A stretch of 29,434 nt of DNA, taken from positions 1 to 29,434 of the forward strand of contig DASVBJ010000380.1 in assembly GCA_036375895.1 (NCBI GenBank), read 5' to 3'. The stretch's first letter is position 1, and every line of letters begins with the position of its first letter. This DNA is from DASVBJ01 sp036375895. Its GTDB lineage: Bacteria > Actinomycetota > Actinomycetes > JACCUZ01. Below are positions 7,427-15,048 of the stretch, piece after piece. The notes beneath the pieces are model-generated. The model was given only the letters and a program-made list of their open reading frames with translations. It made no database searches and was not told where the DNA came from. The translations under genes were made by a program, and so were the position numbers.

Positions 7427-7825
7427 ATGACGCGATCAATTGCCTTGCCCGTCGTGGCTCTGATGATCGCAACCGGCTTGGTCGGCTGCGGCAGCGACAA
7501 GCCTCCGATCTGCTCCTCGATGGACGACCTCAAGACGTCGGTCGAGCACCTCAAGGACCTCAACGTCAGTGAAAACGGCATCGCCGAGATCGAGAGCCAG
7601 GTCTCGACGATCAAGGACGACCTGGGGCAGGTGAAGGACGATGCCACGGCGCAGTACTCCGCCCAGGTGGACACGGTCGAAGCTGACTTCTCGGCGCTGA
7701 CCTCCAGCGTGACAGCGGCCAAGAACAACGTGGACACCGCGACGCTCGGCGCGGTTGCCAGCGGCGTCGCCACACTGGTCTCCGGCGTCCAGAGCCTGGC
7801 AGAGGACGTCGCGACCACGTGCTAG
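7427..7825 (+). CDS. Small predicted lipoprotein, helical
   Basis: 132 residues. The N-terminus is a lipoprotein signal: basic MTR, a hydrophobic core (IALPVVALMIATG) and lipobox LVGC with the lipidated cysteine at residue 21. The mature protein is acidic and predicted helical, with many Asp, Val, Ser and Lys in a coiled-coil-like pattern (about 33-128). A second cysteine follows at residue 29 and a third is the very last residue, 132, so a disulfide closing the helical bundle is possible outside the cell. No family recognised. Codon use is slightly less GC-rich than its neighbours. It converges on the 58-residue membrane protein with only 6 bp between stops. Operator site 6 lies just upstream. 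Confidence 0.85.
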   Translation: MTRSIALPVVALMIATGLVGCGSDKPPICSSMDDLKTSVEHLKDLNVSENGIAEIESQVSTIKDDLGQVKDDATAQYSAQVDTVEADFSALTSSVTAAKNNVDTATLGAVASGVATLVSGVQSLAEDVATTC

Positions 7826-7831
7826 CGGCGA

Positions 7832-8008
7832 CTATGCGTGCCGCTTGTCGGGCAGCAGGGCCCCGATCAGCCACAGCGGCGGGAAGACGACGCCCAGGAT
7901 CGCCAGCAGCAGGTAGCCGTGCTGCACGGTGCGCACGCCCACGAAGAAGAGCAGCGCCAGGTAGCCGATCACGAGCACAGCGGTGAGCAACCACTCTCCG
8001 AATGACAT
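7832..8008 (-). CDS. 58-residue membrane protein
   Basis: Two hydrophobic segments (about 5-23 and 30-50), with short loops GVRTVQHGY and a basic tail LPDKRHA. The start ATG is preceded by GGAGG at 9 bp, which supports this short frame over the longer upstream-extended one, whose first half is Arg-rich and looks non-coding. It resembles small hypothetical membrane proteins of actinobacteria with the motif VGVRTVQHGYLLLAILG; I cannot name a function. No candidate operator was found in the 280 bp between it and the divergent MalT-type regulator gene. Confidence 0.75.
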   Translation of the reverse strand: MSFGEWLLTAVLVIGYLALLFFVGVRTVQHGYLLLAILGVVFPPLWLIGALLPDKRHA

Positions 8009-8288
8009 CGACGGTCGCCTCCGTTCGGGCCGGGCACGATCGCCTCGTGCGGTGCAATGACACCGGCCCGACCCGCCCGCGGGATCGTCCGCGCGTGATG
8101 AGAGCCGACGGATCGCCCGATGCCGACGCCCGACCTGGGTGGCTCGTCCGAAACATCCCCGGCACATCACTCATTTGGGGGTCCTTGGTCCCTACATCCG
8201 GGCTGGCGCCCTTGTGAGGCTGGGCTGAGTCCAGGCGGGGGGCCACGGTCTGGGCCTAGAGTCGATGCGCGAGGGGTGGTGACTCGGG

Positions 8289-10979
8289 ATGACTCCAGTG
8301 GCCGACCGGGCACCGCACGTGCCGAAGCCTGTGCTGTCCCCGCCTGAGCCGCTGCTGGCGTCGCGCTTCGTCGTTCCGGCGCGCCCCGACGGGTTGGTGC
8401 CGAGGGCGAGGATCGTCGAGACCCTTCAACGCGGCGTCGGAGGACCGGTGACCCTGGTGAGCGCACCGGCGGGCACCGGCAAGACCGTGGCGGTCGCGTC
8501 GTGGGTGGCCGGCGGGCGCGCGCCAGGGCCGGTCGCGTGGATCTCCTTGGACGACGTCAGGCTGACCGGACCGACGTTGTGGTCGCTGGTGGTCGAGGGC
8601 CTACGCCGCAGCGAGGTCGACGTCTCCGGCAAGGTCCCGGCGGCCAGCGTGACCACCCGTGAACCGACGTTCCTGTCGTGGCTCGTGACGCGGATCGTCG
8701 CCCACCCTCGCCCGGTCGTCCTGGTCCTCGACGAGGCCGACGACATGTCGAGGGACAACGCGCTGGGTCTGGACTACCTCGTACGGCGATCCGCCGGACA
8801 CCTGCGGCTCGTGGTCGTCACCAGGTCCGACCCGTTGCTGTCTCTGCACCGTTACCGGCTGGAGAACGCCATGGTCGAGGTGCGCATGTCCGACCTGGCC
8901 TTCACCGCAGCCGAGGGGCGGGCCCTTCTCGCGGCGCGGGGCGTCGAGCTCTCCCCGGCCGAGGCGGACGCCGTCGTGCGGCGCACCGAGGGGTGGGCGG
9001 CGGGTCTGGTGCTGACCGCGATGTCGCTCGGCCACCGGGCGGACCGCGACAGCGCGGCCGCTGAGATCACAGGCGACAGCGGAACGGTCTCGGAGTACCT
9101 GCTCTCCGAGGTGCTGAACGCCCACTCCGCTGCCGCGCGTGAGTTGCTCCTGCGCACGAGTGTCGTCGACGTCCTGCGCCCAGGGCTCGTGGAGGCGCTC
9201 GCCGGCCCGCAGGCCCTCCGGGCGCTCACCTTCCTCGAGCGCGGCAACGCCTTCCTCGAGCCGGTCCCCGGGACACGCGGCTGGTTCCGCTATCACGCGT
9301 TGTTCCGCGAGCTGCTGCGGGCACAGCTGGCCTACGAGGCGCCCGCGACGGCGGTCGAGCTGCACCGTGCGGCGGCGAAGTGGTTCGCAGGAGAGGGCCA
9401 GCTCGAGGAAGCCGTGCAGCATGCCGCTGCAGCGGAGGACTGGGAGGATGCCGCCGGGTACGTCATCGATGGCCTTGCGATCGGCCGGTTGCTTGCCACG
9501 CCGGGAGCAGGCGTCCTGTCCGAGGTCTTCAGCAGGCTGCCGCGGGGACAGACCGGTGCCGCCGTCTCGCTGGTCCGTGCTGCCGAGGCGATGTCCCGTG
9601 GCGATGTCGCGACCTGCGCTGGCCACCTCGACTCTGCCCGTGAGCAGATCACCGACGCAGGGGCCTGGGTCGCCGCGGACCTGTCGTCGCAGGTGCTGAG
9701 CATGGTGCTCGCGATGGCGCTCGGGGACTTCGAGAAGGCTCTCGAGGCAGCCGCCCGGGCTGAGCAGATGCTCGACCCGGCGTCGCGTGGCCTTCCGGGC
9801 CGGCAAGAGCTGGTCGCGCTCGTGGAGTTCGCGAAGGCCCTGGCCCTGCAGCAGGCCGGTCGCCTGGACGCGGCCTTGGAGGCGTTTGCGGCAGCGGCGT
9901 CGGCGGCCTCGCAGGGCACCTCCTACTGCGAGGCGATCCTGGCCGGCAGCCTGGCTCGGCTCGCCCTCGTTGCGGCGTGGCGCGGTCAGCTGCGCAAGGC
10001 GCAGCGGCTTGGGGAGGAGGCGCTCGCAGCGCGACCGGCATCGGATCTGCCCGTCGGGTCCAGCCTTGGCGCGGCGGAGGTCGCGCTCGCCTGGGTCACC
10101 ACCCAGACGTACGACCTCGCGGCGGCCCGCCACCACGCGCAGCGAGCAGCAGAGGCGCACATCGCAGTCGGCGACGCGATGCCGCGGGTCATGCTCGCCG
10201 TGGTCGAGGCGCGCACCTGTCGGGGGCGGGGCGACCTGGCGGCCGCGCGAGCGGCGTTGGCGGAGGCCCGCGGGCACCGGCCACCAGCCCCGGCGTGGCT
10301 CACCGACGAGCTCCGCGTCGAGGAGGCCGCGCTCGACGTCGTCTCGGGCGAGCCGGCCCGCGCGGTCGCAGCGACCGAGATCCTCGCGGCGGCGCGGTCG
10401 GAGCCGGCGAGCGCCGGCGCGACGCTCGTGCTCGCGCACGCGCGACTAGTCAGCGGCGACCCGGTCGACGACCCGATCCAGGCCGGCCCCGTCGGCGTGA
10501 CTCTGACCACGCGTGTGGACGGGTGGCTGCTGGAGGCGTACCGGCAGCTGCAGCACGGCCACGAGGTCCGAGCCGCGCGGGCGCTGGAGCACTCCCTGCG
10601 ACTCGCGGCCCCCGAACAGCTCCGTCGCCCGTTCCGCGAGGCACCGGCCGACGTGCGGCGATTGATGCGGTTGCAGAACGACCTCACCGACAGGCATCCC
10701 TGGCTGGACGGGAGCCGGCAGCCCGCAGTACCACACCAGCGGCAGAGGCGGGCGGTCCCGGAGCCGAACCCTGCGATCGTCGAGCCGCTGACGGAGAAGG
10801 AGCTCGAGGTGCTGGGCCACCTGGGCGAGCTGCTGACGACCGAGGAGATCGCGGCCGTCATGTTCATCTCGGTGAACACTGTCCGCACCCACGTGCGCAA
10901 CATCCTGCGCAAGATGTCCGCATCCAGGCGAAACGAGGCCGTTCGCCGTGCCCGGGAGCTCCACATCCTCGCCAGCTGA
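8289..10979 (+). CDS. MalT-type LuxR family transcriptional regulator (large ATP-binding)
   Basis: 896-residue regulator with the layout of E. coli MalT: an N-terminal STAND ATPase with the family leader LLASRFVVPARPDGLVPRAR, Walker A APAGTGKT (59-66) and Walker B VLVLDEADD (144-152), a long helical middle of TPR-like repeats (about 340-780) that would sense an inducer, and a C-terminal LuxR helix-turn-helix (about 833-893, with LTEKELEVLGHL and ISVNTVRTHVRNILRKM). Proteins of this type are switched on by a ligand plus ATP, oligomerise and activate transcription. The inducer here is unknown; nearby glucan enzymes make a sugar plausible. The start ATG has a weak GAGGGG upstream. It is monocistronic. 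It is a candidate for binding the recurring 17-bp repeats, none of which lies in its own promoter region, but one follows its stop. Confidence 0.94.
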   Translation: MTPVADRAPHVPKPVLSPPEPLLASRFVVPARPDGLVPRARIVETLQRGVGGPVTLVSAPAGTGKTVAVASWVAGGRAPGPVAWISLDDVRLTGPTLWSLVVEGLRRSEVDVSGKVPAASVTTREPTFLSWLVTRIVAHPRPVVLVLDEADDMSRDNALGLDYLVRRSAGHLRLVVVTRSDPLLSLHRYRLENAMVEVRMSDLAFTAAEGRALLAARGVELSPAEADAVVRRTEGWAAGLVLTAMSLGHRADRDSAAAEITGDSGTVSEYLLSEVLNAHSAAARELLLRTSVVDVLRPGLVEALAGPQALRALTFLERGNAFLEPVPGTRGWFRYHALFRELLRAQLAYEAPATAVELHRAAAKWFAGEGQLEEAVQHAAAAEDWEDAAGYVIDGLAIGRLLATPGAGVLSEVFSRLPRGQTGAAVSLVRAAEAMSRGDVATCAGHLDSAREQITDAGAWVAADLSSQVLSMVLAMALGDFEKALEAAARAEQMLDPASRGLPGRQELVALVEFAKALALQQAGRLDAALEAFAAAASAASQGTSYCEAILAGSLARLALVAAWRGQLRKAQRLGEEALAARPASDLPVGSSLGAAEVALAWVTTQTYDLAAARHHAQRAAEAHIAVGDAMPRVMLAVVEARTCRGRGDLAAARAALAEARGHRPPAPAWLTDELRVEEAALDVVSGEPARAVAATEILAAARSEPASAGATLVLAHARLVSGDPVDDPIQAGPVGVTLTTRVDGWLLEAYRQLQHGHEVRAARALEHSLRLAAPEQLRRPFREAPADVRRLMRLQNDLTDRHPWLDGSRQPAVPHQRQRRAVPEPNPAIVEPLTEKELEVLGHLGELLTTEEIAAVMFISVNTVRTHVRNILRKMSASRRNEAVRRARELHILAS

Positions 10980-10986
10980 GGCGGAG

Positions 10987-11003
10987 TCACCCCGTGCGGA
11001 TGA
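10987..11003. promoter_or_regulatory. Candidate operator, site 7: TCACCC-CGTGC-GGATGA
   Basis: Exact match, starting 8 bp after the regulator's stop and ending 61 bp before the DUF7144 gene start. The right half extends to GCGGATGAGG, matching eight of ten positions of the MalT box consensus. Its position after a stop also allows a weak hairpin role, but the copies in divergent regions argue against that. Confidence 0.55.
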
Positions 11004-11063
11004 GGCGGGCTTCGCCGTACCGGCCCACTCTGGGAGCGTCACTCACGTCGTGAAGGAGTCATC

Positions 11064-11522
11064 ATGGCTGACACAAGGCCGTCCTCGACAGGTGTCGGCG
11101 CGAGCATGCCCAGACAGGCTTCGCGTACGGCGCCGCAGCCGACCGGCTGGGTCGGTTGGATCGTCTTCGCCGCCACGATGATGGCGGTGATCGGCGGCTT
11201 CCAGATGATCCAGGGGTTCGTCGCGCTCTTCAAGGACTCGTACTTCATCGTTCCCAAGAGCGGGCTGGCAGTGGAGATCAACTACACCGCCTGGGGATGG
11301 ACCCACCTCGCCCTTGGCGCGATCCTCCTTGCCACCGGCATCGCCCTCTTCTCCGGACGGATGTGGGCGAGGGTGATCGGCGTCATCGTCGCGGGGCTCA
11401 GCGCCCTCGTGAACTTCGTCTTCATCGCGTCCTATCCCTGGTGGTCCGCCATTGTCATCGCCGTTGATGTCTTCGTCATCTGGGCGCTGACCGTGCACGG
11501 CCAGGAGATGAAGTCGGTCTAG
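11064..11522 (+). CDS. DUF7144 family four-helix membrane protein
   Basis: 152 residues. A polar N-terminal tail (1-28) is followed by four predicted membrane helices (about 29-53, 77-96, 98-118 and 121-143). The loop after helix 1, with ALFKDSYFIVP and AWGWTHLALGAILL, and a final helix containing PWWSAIVIAVDVFVIWALT are the pattern of DUF7144 membrane proteins of actinobacteria, whose function is unknown. The start ATG has GAAGGAG at 6 bp. Operator site 7 lies upstream and a strong hairpin terminator follows the stop, so it is a single-gene unit. Confidence 0.88.
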   Translation: MADTRPSSTGVGASMPRQASRTAPQPTGWVGWIVFAATMMAVIGGFQMIQGFVALFKDSYFIVPKSGLAVEINYTAWGWTHLALGAILLATGIALFSGRMWARVIGVIVAGLSALVNFVFIASYPWWSAIVIAVDVFVIWALTVHGQEMKSV

Positions 11523-11548
11523 CCGGCACCGAGCAACTCCCGGTACGC

Positions 11549-11584
11549 GCACCCGCCGACCACGTGAACGTGGTCGGCGGGTGC
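11549..11584. terminator. Bidirectional hairpin terminator
   Basis: Perfect 16-bp inverted repeat (left arm 11549-11564, right arm 11569-11584) with a 4-base loop TGAA, GC-rich, lying between the convergent DUF7144 gene and copy B of the small-protein family. No T-run follows, as is usual in high-GC actinobacteria. Confidence 0.9.
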
Positions 11585-11623
11585 TGTGCGGTCTCGGGCA
11601 GTTCCGGCGTCTCACCAGGGGTC

Positions 11624-12001
11624 TCAGGCGGGAGAGTTATCCGTCGAGCCCTCCTCCTCCGGGGGCGAGCCCTGCTCCGGGACAGTGCCGCGAGCGACGT
11701 GCCGGACGCTCTCGACCTCGAGGCCCGACCCGACGATCCGGGCCAGCACGTCCACGAGATCGTGGTTGTCGGCCTCCGTGATCAGCACGGTCTGGCCCTC
11801 GACGCGGGCTGCAGCGGTGTGCGGCAACGAGGCCAGCAGCAGCGGCCCCAGGGGGCCGCTCACCCGCACCTCGTACGTCCCGAGCTCCTCGGCAGGCTGC
11901 TCGGGCGGGCGCTCAGCAGGCTGCTCGGGCGGGCGCGCGGGTTCCGTCCCCAGCGCGTTCCGCCTGCCGGCAGCTCGCCGCCGGGGCTTTCTCGCTGCCA
12001 T
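11624..12001 (-). CDS. Small protein of the uncharacterised three-member family, with tails (copy B)
   Basis: 125 residues. A basic N-terminal tail (MAARKPRRRAAGRRNALG), a Pro/Glu-rich linker with RPPEQPAE twice, then the family core (about 45-104, YEVRVSGPL to SVRHV), and an acidic Glu/Pro tail. The core aligns with copies A and C with one gap. The basic tail could bind nucleic acid or acidic membrane; this is a guess. The start at 12001 is 4 bp past the stop of copy C, with GAAGG at 9 bp; an earlier start at 12049 would overlap copy C heavily and lacks support. The two genes are almost certainly co-transcribed, and the terminator at 11549-11584 ends the unit. Confidence 0.82.
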   Translation of the reverse strand: MAARKPRRRAAGRRNALGTEPARPPEQPAERPPEQPAEELGTYEVRVSGPLGPLLLASLPHTAAARVEGQTVLITEADNHDLVDVLARIVGSGLEVESVRHVARGTVPEQGSPPEEEGSTDNSPA

Positions 12002-12005
12002 CGTG

Positions 12006-12230
12006 TCAGGCCTTCGTGCGTGGCCGACCGGCTGCGCGGCGCAGCCCACGCAGCTCGAGGCCGAGGTCCCTGATGCGGGTGATGAGCTCGTGCAGCCCCT
12101 TCTGGTCGATCGCCGTAGTGAGGAGCACGGTCTCCGTCAGGGTCTCTACCTGGGCCATGTCGTCGAAGTCGTCGGCGAGGTCCGCGGGCAGGGGCCCTTT
12201 CAGGTGGATCTCATAAGTCGTGCGGCTCAT
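12006..12230 (-). CDS. Small protein of the uncharacterised three-member family (copy C)
   Basis: 74 residues, essentially the family core alone: strand YEIHLKGPLP, an acidic segment ADDFDDM, strand ETVLLTTAID, helix KGLHELITRIRDLG, strand LELRGLRRA and a short basic tail. It aligns without a gap over 61 residues to copy A, 5.5 kb away. The start ATG has GGAG at 6 bp. It is followed immediately by copy B. The DUF1269 gene lies 78 bp upstream on the same strand and may belong to the same transcript. Function unknown; no catalytic residues are evident, which fits a binding or structural role. Confidence 0.85.
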   Translation of the reverse strand: MSRTTYEIHLKGPLPADLADDFDDMAQVETLTETVLLTTAIDQKGLHELITRIRDLGLELRGLRRAAGRPRTKA

Positions 12231-12308
12231 GACTCACTCCACGACGAGTCGAGGCCGGGCCGCCCGTGTTCCCGCGAGTCCGGCTGCTCGACCCGTCTCG
12301 TAGGTTCG

Positions 12309-12794
12309 TCAGTCGGAGAAGACCTCGCGCAGCTTCTCCTCCTCTTCCTTGCTGAGGTTGGTCTGGACGAGCTGTGCGGACTGGCCCGCAAAGGCCTCCT
12401 GCACCCTGTCCAGCACGGCATCGGAGGTCATGACGAACAGCGCCGACGTTCCGGGCGTGATCTCGGCGCGCATCTTCGCGATGAAGTCGTCGTTGATGCC
12501 CACGTCGGTCAGGGACCCGGCCAGCGCTCCCATTCCCGCCCCGATGGCCATCCCCAGGAGTGGGACGAAGAAGATCAGCCCGAAGAGCATGCCCCAGAAA
12601 GCCCCACCCAAGGAGCCCGCCCAGGTCGTGCTCGCGAGCTGACGCGTCTTCGGCTTCTTGGCTCCCTCGGGGTACGACACGATCGCGGCGTCATGGACCT
12701 TGATGAGCTCCTGCTTGGCCAGGCTTTCCAGGGTGTGCTGCGCCTCTTCGGCGCCGAACGGTGTCTGGAACTTCCAGACGGACAAGGTGGCCAT
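12309..12794 (-). CDS. DUF1269 domain membrane-associated protein
   Basis: 161 residues. It begins with a strand-helix part typical of DUF1269 (LSVWKFQTPFGAEEAQHTLESLAKQ, with a VHDAAIVSY strand), then a Gly-rich hydrophobic hairpin (about 58-95, many G/A repeats such as GMAIGAGMGALAG), then DVGINDDFIAKM and the conserved segment SALFVMTSDAVLDRV near the C-terminus. The family is widespread in bacteria and of unknown function; the Gly-rich stretch probably inserts into or packs on the membrane. Start ATG at 12794 is preceded by a GGGAGGAAG signal. A degenerate copy of the recurring inverted repeat (site 8) lies about 78 bp upstream. Probable first gene of a unit with copies C and B. Confidence 0.88.
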   Translation of the reverse strand: MATLSVWKFQTPFGAEEAQHTLESLAKQELIKVHDAAIVSYPEGAKKPKTRQLASTTWAGSLGGAFWGMLFGLIFFVPLLGMAIGAGMGALAGSLTDVGINDDFIAKMRAEITPGTSALFVMTSDAVLDRVQEAFAGQSAQLVQTNLSKEEEEKLREVFSD

Positions 12795-12871
12795 GCTTCC
12801 TCCCGCTGACTGACGTCGCGCCCGAAGGGGCTCGTGGCTTCGACGCTATGCGGCCCCCACGCGGCCTCGCC

Positions 12872-12888
12872 TCGTCCGCCAGGGAGGA
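12872..12888. promoter_or_regulatory. Degenerate candidate operator, site 8: TCGTCC-GCCAG-GGAGGA
   Basis: Two changes from TCAYCC-N5-GGRTGA; the right half still fits the MalT core GGA(T/G)GA. It lies upstream of the DUF1269 gene. I would not have called it without the other copies. Confidence 0.28.
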
Positions 12889-12924
12889 GACTGGCCCGGA
12901 CGGAGCCTCGAGGACGAGTCGCGC

Positions 12925-14841
12925 CTACCTGCCCGACGGGGTGACGGGCTCCGGCACCACGAGCGGGCTCCGTTGCGGAGGGAGCATCACGGGGGCCGCG
13001 CCGGCGCCGCGGCGTCCCCGGTCGAGCTGGGCGTCAAGTGTCATCCCGGCATCGATGAGCGCGAGGTGGGTGAACGCCTGCGGGAAGTTGCCGATCTGCT
13101 CTCCCGTCGGTGCGATCTCCTCCGCGTAGAGGCCGAGCCGGTTCGCATAGGTGAGCATCTTCTCGAAGATGAGCCGGGCATCGTCCAGCCGGCCGGCGCG
13201 GGCCAGCGCATCGACGTACATGAAGCTGCACAGCGAGAACGTGCCTTCCGAGCCCCGCAGCCCGTCCGGCGAGGCGCTCGGGTCGTAGCGGTAGACCAGG
13301 CTGTCGGACACCAGCTCCGTGTCCATCGCCCGCAACGTCGACAGCCACATCGGGTCCTGGGGCGCCACGAAGCCGACCGCGGACATCCGCAGCAGCGACG
13401 CGTCCAGCACCGGCTCGCCGTACTGCTGCACGAACGCCTGGCGGCGCGGGTCCCAGCCCTTCTCCGTGATCTGGCGGTAGATCGCGTCCCGCTGCGCATT
13501 CCAGCGGGCGAGGTCCGCGGGGCGCCCGTGCGCGGTTGCGAGGCGGATGCCGCGGTCGAAGGCGACCCAGCTCATCAGCCGGCCGTAGGTGAAGTCCTTG
13601 CGTCCGCCGCGGGTCTCCCAGATCCCCTCTTCGGGGGTGTCCCAGTGCTCCACGAGCCAGTCCAGGATGTCGCAGATGGAGCCCCACCCGGCGTGCCCCG
13701 GCAGCATCCCGTGCTGGTCCAGGAAGTAGATGCTGTCGAGCGCCTCCCCGTAGATGTCCAGCTGCAGCTGGCCGGCTGCGCCGTTTCCGATCCGGACCGG
13801 ATAGGAGCCGCGATAGCCCTCCCAGTGGTCGAGGACCTCCTCGGTGAGGTCCGACGACCCGTCAATGCGGTACATGATGTCGAGCGGTCCACTCTTGCGA
13901 CCTGCGCGCTCCTCCAGGCGTCCGCGCAGCCACTGCCCGAAGCCGGCAGCCTCCTCGACGAACCCCATGCGCAGCAACGAGTAGACCGAGAACGACGCGT
14001 CCCGCACCCACGTGTAGCGGTAGTCCCAGTTGCGCTCGCCACCGATCTGCTCCGGCAGCCCGGCGGTGGGTGCGGCCACGAGGCCGCCGGTGGGGGCGTA
14101 CGTCATCAGCTTCAGCGTGATGGCGGAGCGCACGATCTCCTCACGCCAGCGACCGGTGTACGTCGACTGCCCCACCCAGTCACGCCAGAAGCGTGCGGTG
14201 TCGTCGAACAGCTGCTGGACCTCGGCCGGGTCCACGCGCTGCGGCGGCCCCTCGGCATCCGTCTCCAGCACGAATCCACGGACCTGGCCGGCCCGCATCG
14301 TCCCCCGCAGGCTGACGTCCCCCTGCTCGCTGGTCTGACGCTGTGCGAGCCGCTCGTCGGTGGCCTCGCGTACGACGCTCAGCGTGAGGGTGGTGCCGCC
14401 CGCGTCGAAGACCGCCCCGTTCTCGGTCACGTGCAGCTGGTGCGCCCGCCGCCCGTAGTCGAAGCGCGGCGCGATCTCGATGTCGAAGGTCATCGAACCG
14501 CGGACGCACCGGACCATCCGCACGAATCGGTGCCGGGCAGTCTGCTGGGCGCCGGCGATCGGCATGAAGTCCATGAGCTCCCCGACGCCCGCCTCGGTCA
14601 GGAACCGCGTGATCAGGATTGCGGTCTCCGGGAAGTAGAGCTGCCGAGTCTCGAACGCGCCGTCGGCCGGGCGGGTCCGCAGAAAGCCGCCGCGTCGGCT
14701 GTCCAGCAGCGCCCCGAACATGCTCGGCGAGTCGAAGCGGGGCGCGCAGAACCAGTCGACCGTGCCGTCGCCGGCGACGAGGGCCGCCGTCTGCAGGTCA
14801 CCGATCAGGCCGTGGTCCGCGATCAGCGGGTAGTCGTCCAT
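12925..14841 (-). CDS. Glycoside hydrolase family 15 enzyme (trehalase/glucoamylase type)
   Basis: 638 residues, no signal peptide, so cytoplasmic. The N-terminal beta-sandwich opens with the family leader IADHGLIGDLQTAALVAGDGTVDWFC. The C-terminal (alpha/alpha)6 barrel contains GGERNWDYRYTWVRDASF, GSYPVRIGNGAAGQLQLD, the segment EEGIWETRGG with the expected general acid glutamate, and GLYAEEIAPTGEQIGNFPQAFTH with the expected catalytic base. Bacterial GH15 proteins of this layout include mycobacterial trehalases and glucodextranases, so substrate could be trehalose or an alpha-glucan end; I cannot choose. Start at 14841 has GAGGAGGAC just upstream. It is divergent from the flippase-like gene across a region holding operator sites 9 and 10, and is probably monocistronic. 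Confidence 0.93.
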   Translation of the reverse strand: MDDYPLIADHGLIGDLQTAALVAGDGTVDWFCAPRFDSPSMFGALLDSRRGGFLRTRPADGAFETRQLYFPETAILITRFLTEAGVGELMDFMPIAGAQQTARHRFVRMVRCVRGSMTFDIEIAPRFDYGRRAHQLHVTENGAVFDAGGTTLTLSVVREATDERLAQRQTSEQGDVSLRGTMRAGQVRGFVLETDAEGPPQRVDPAEVQQLFDDTARFWRDWVGQSTYTGRWREEIVRSAITLKLMTYAPTGGLVAAPTAGLPEQIGGERNWDYRYTWVRDASFSVYSLLRMGFVEEAAGFGQWLRGRLEERAGRKSGPLDIMYRIDGSSDLTEEVLDHWEGYRGSYPVRIGNGAAGQLQLDIYGEALDSIYFLDQHGMLPGHAGWGSICDILDWLVEHWDTPEEGIWETRGGRKDFTYGRLMSWVAFDRGIRLATAHGRPADLARWNAQRDAIYRQITEKGWDPRRQAFVQQYGEPVLDASLLRMSAVGFVAPQDPMWLSTLRAMDTELVSDSLVYRYDPSASPDGLRGSEGTFSLCSFMYVDALARAGRLDDARLIFEKMLTYANRLGLYAEEIAPTGEQIGNFPQAFTHLALIDAGMTLDAQLDRGRRGAGAAPVMLPPQRSPLVVPEPVTPSGR

Positions 14842-14924
14842 GTCAGTCCTCCTCGTAACGGCGTCGAGCAGTGCCCCGGCAGGCCCGCCGACGTACACCG
14901 TCGTCCCGCCGCCCTGCGTAGTCG

Positions 14925-14941
14925 TCGTCCGGCGTGGATGA
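14925..14941. promoter_or_regulatory. Candidate operator, site 9: TCGTCC-GGCGT-GGATGA
   Basis: One change in the left half (TCG for TCA). It lies in the divergent region between the GH15 gene and the flippase-like gene, about 84 bp upstream of GH15, and is paired with site 10. Confidence 0.48.
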
Positions 14942-14962
14942 GCCCATGGCGGCGGTCGCGTC

Positions 14963-14979
14963 TCCCCCCGGTGGGATGA
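14963..14979. promoter_or_regulatory. Candidate operator, site 10: TCCCCC-CGGTG-GGATGA
   Basis: One change in the left half (TCC for TCA). It starts 38 bp after site 9, the same step as between sites 1 and 2, and ends 69 bp before the flippase-like gene. Confidence 0.48.
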
Positions 14980-15048
14980 CGCGCCCCTGGGGCGGGCTGG
15001 TCATGATCGGCTCGCAGGTGCCGATCGTCGGTGCTGGAGATGCAGGCC

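Noticed and set aside
8601..10439. 612-codon minus-strand frame antisense to the MalT-type regulator
   Set aside because: Shadow frame with Arg/Gly/Gln-rich composition; the plus strand holds the ATPase and LuxR motifs.
13041..13057. TCATCC followed by ATCGATGA in the GH15 gene
   Set aside because: The right half-site is not at the 5-bp spacing, and the position is coding.
12973..14979. 668-codon plus-strand frame antisense to GH15
   Set aside because: High-GC shadow frame; the minus strand carries recognisable GH15 motifs throughout.
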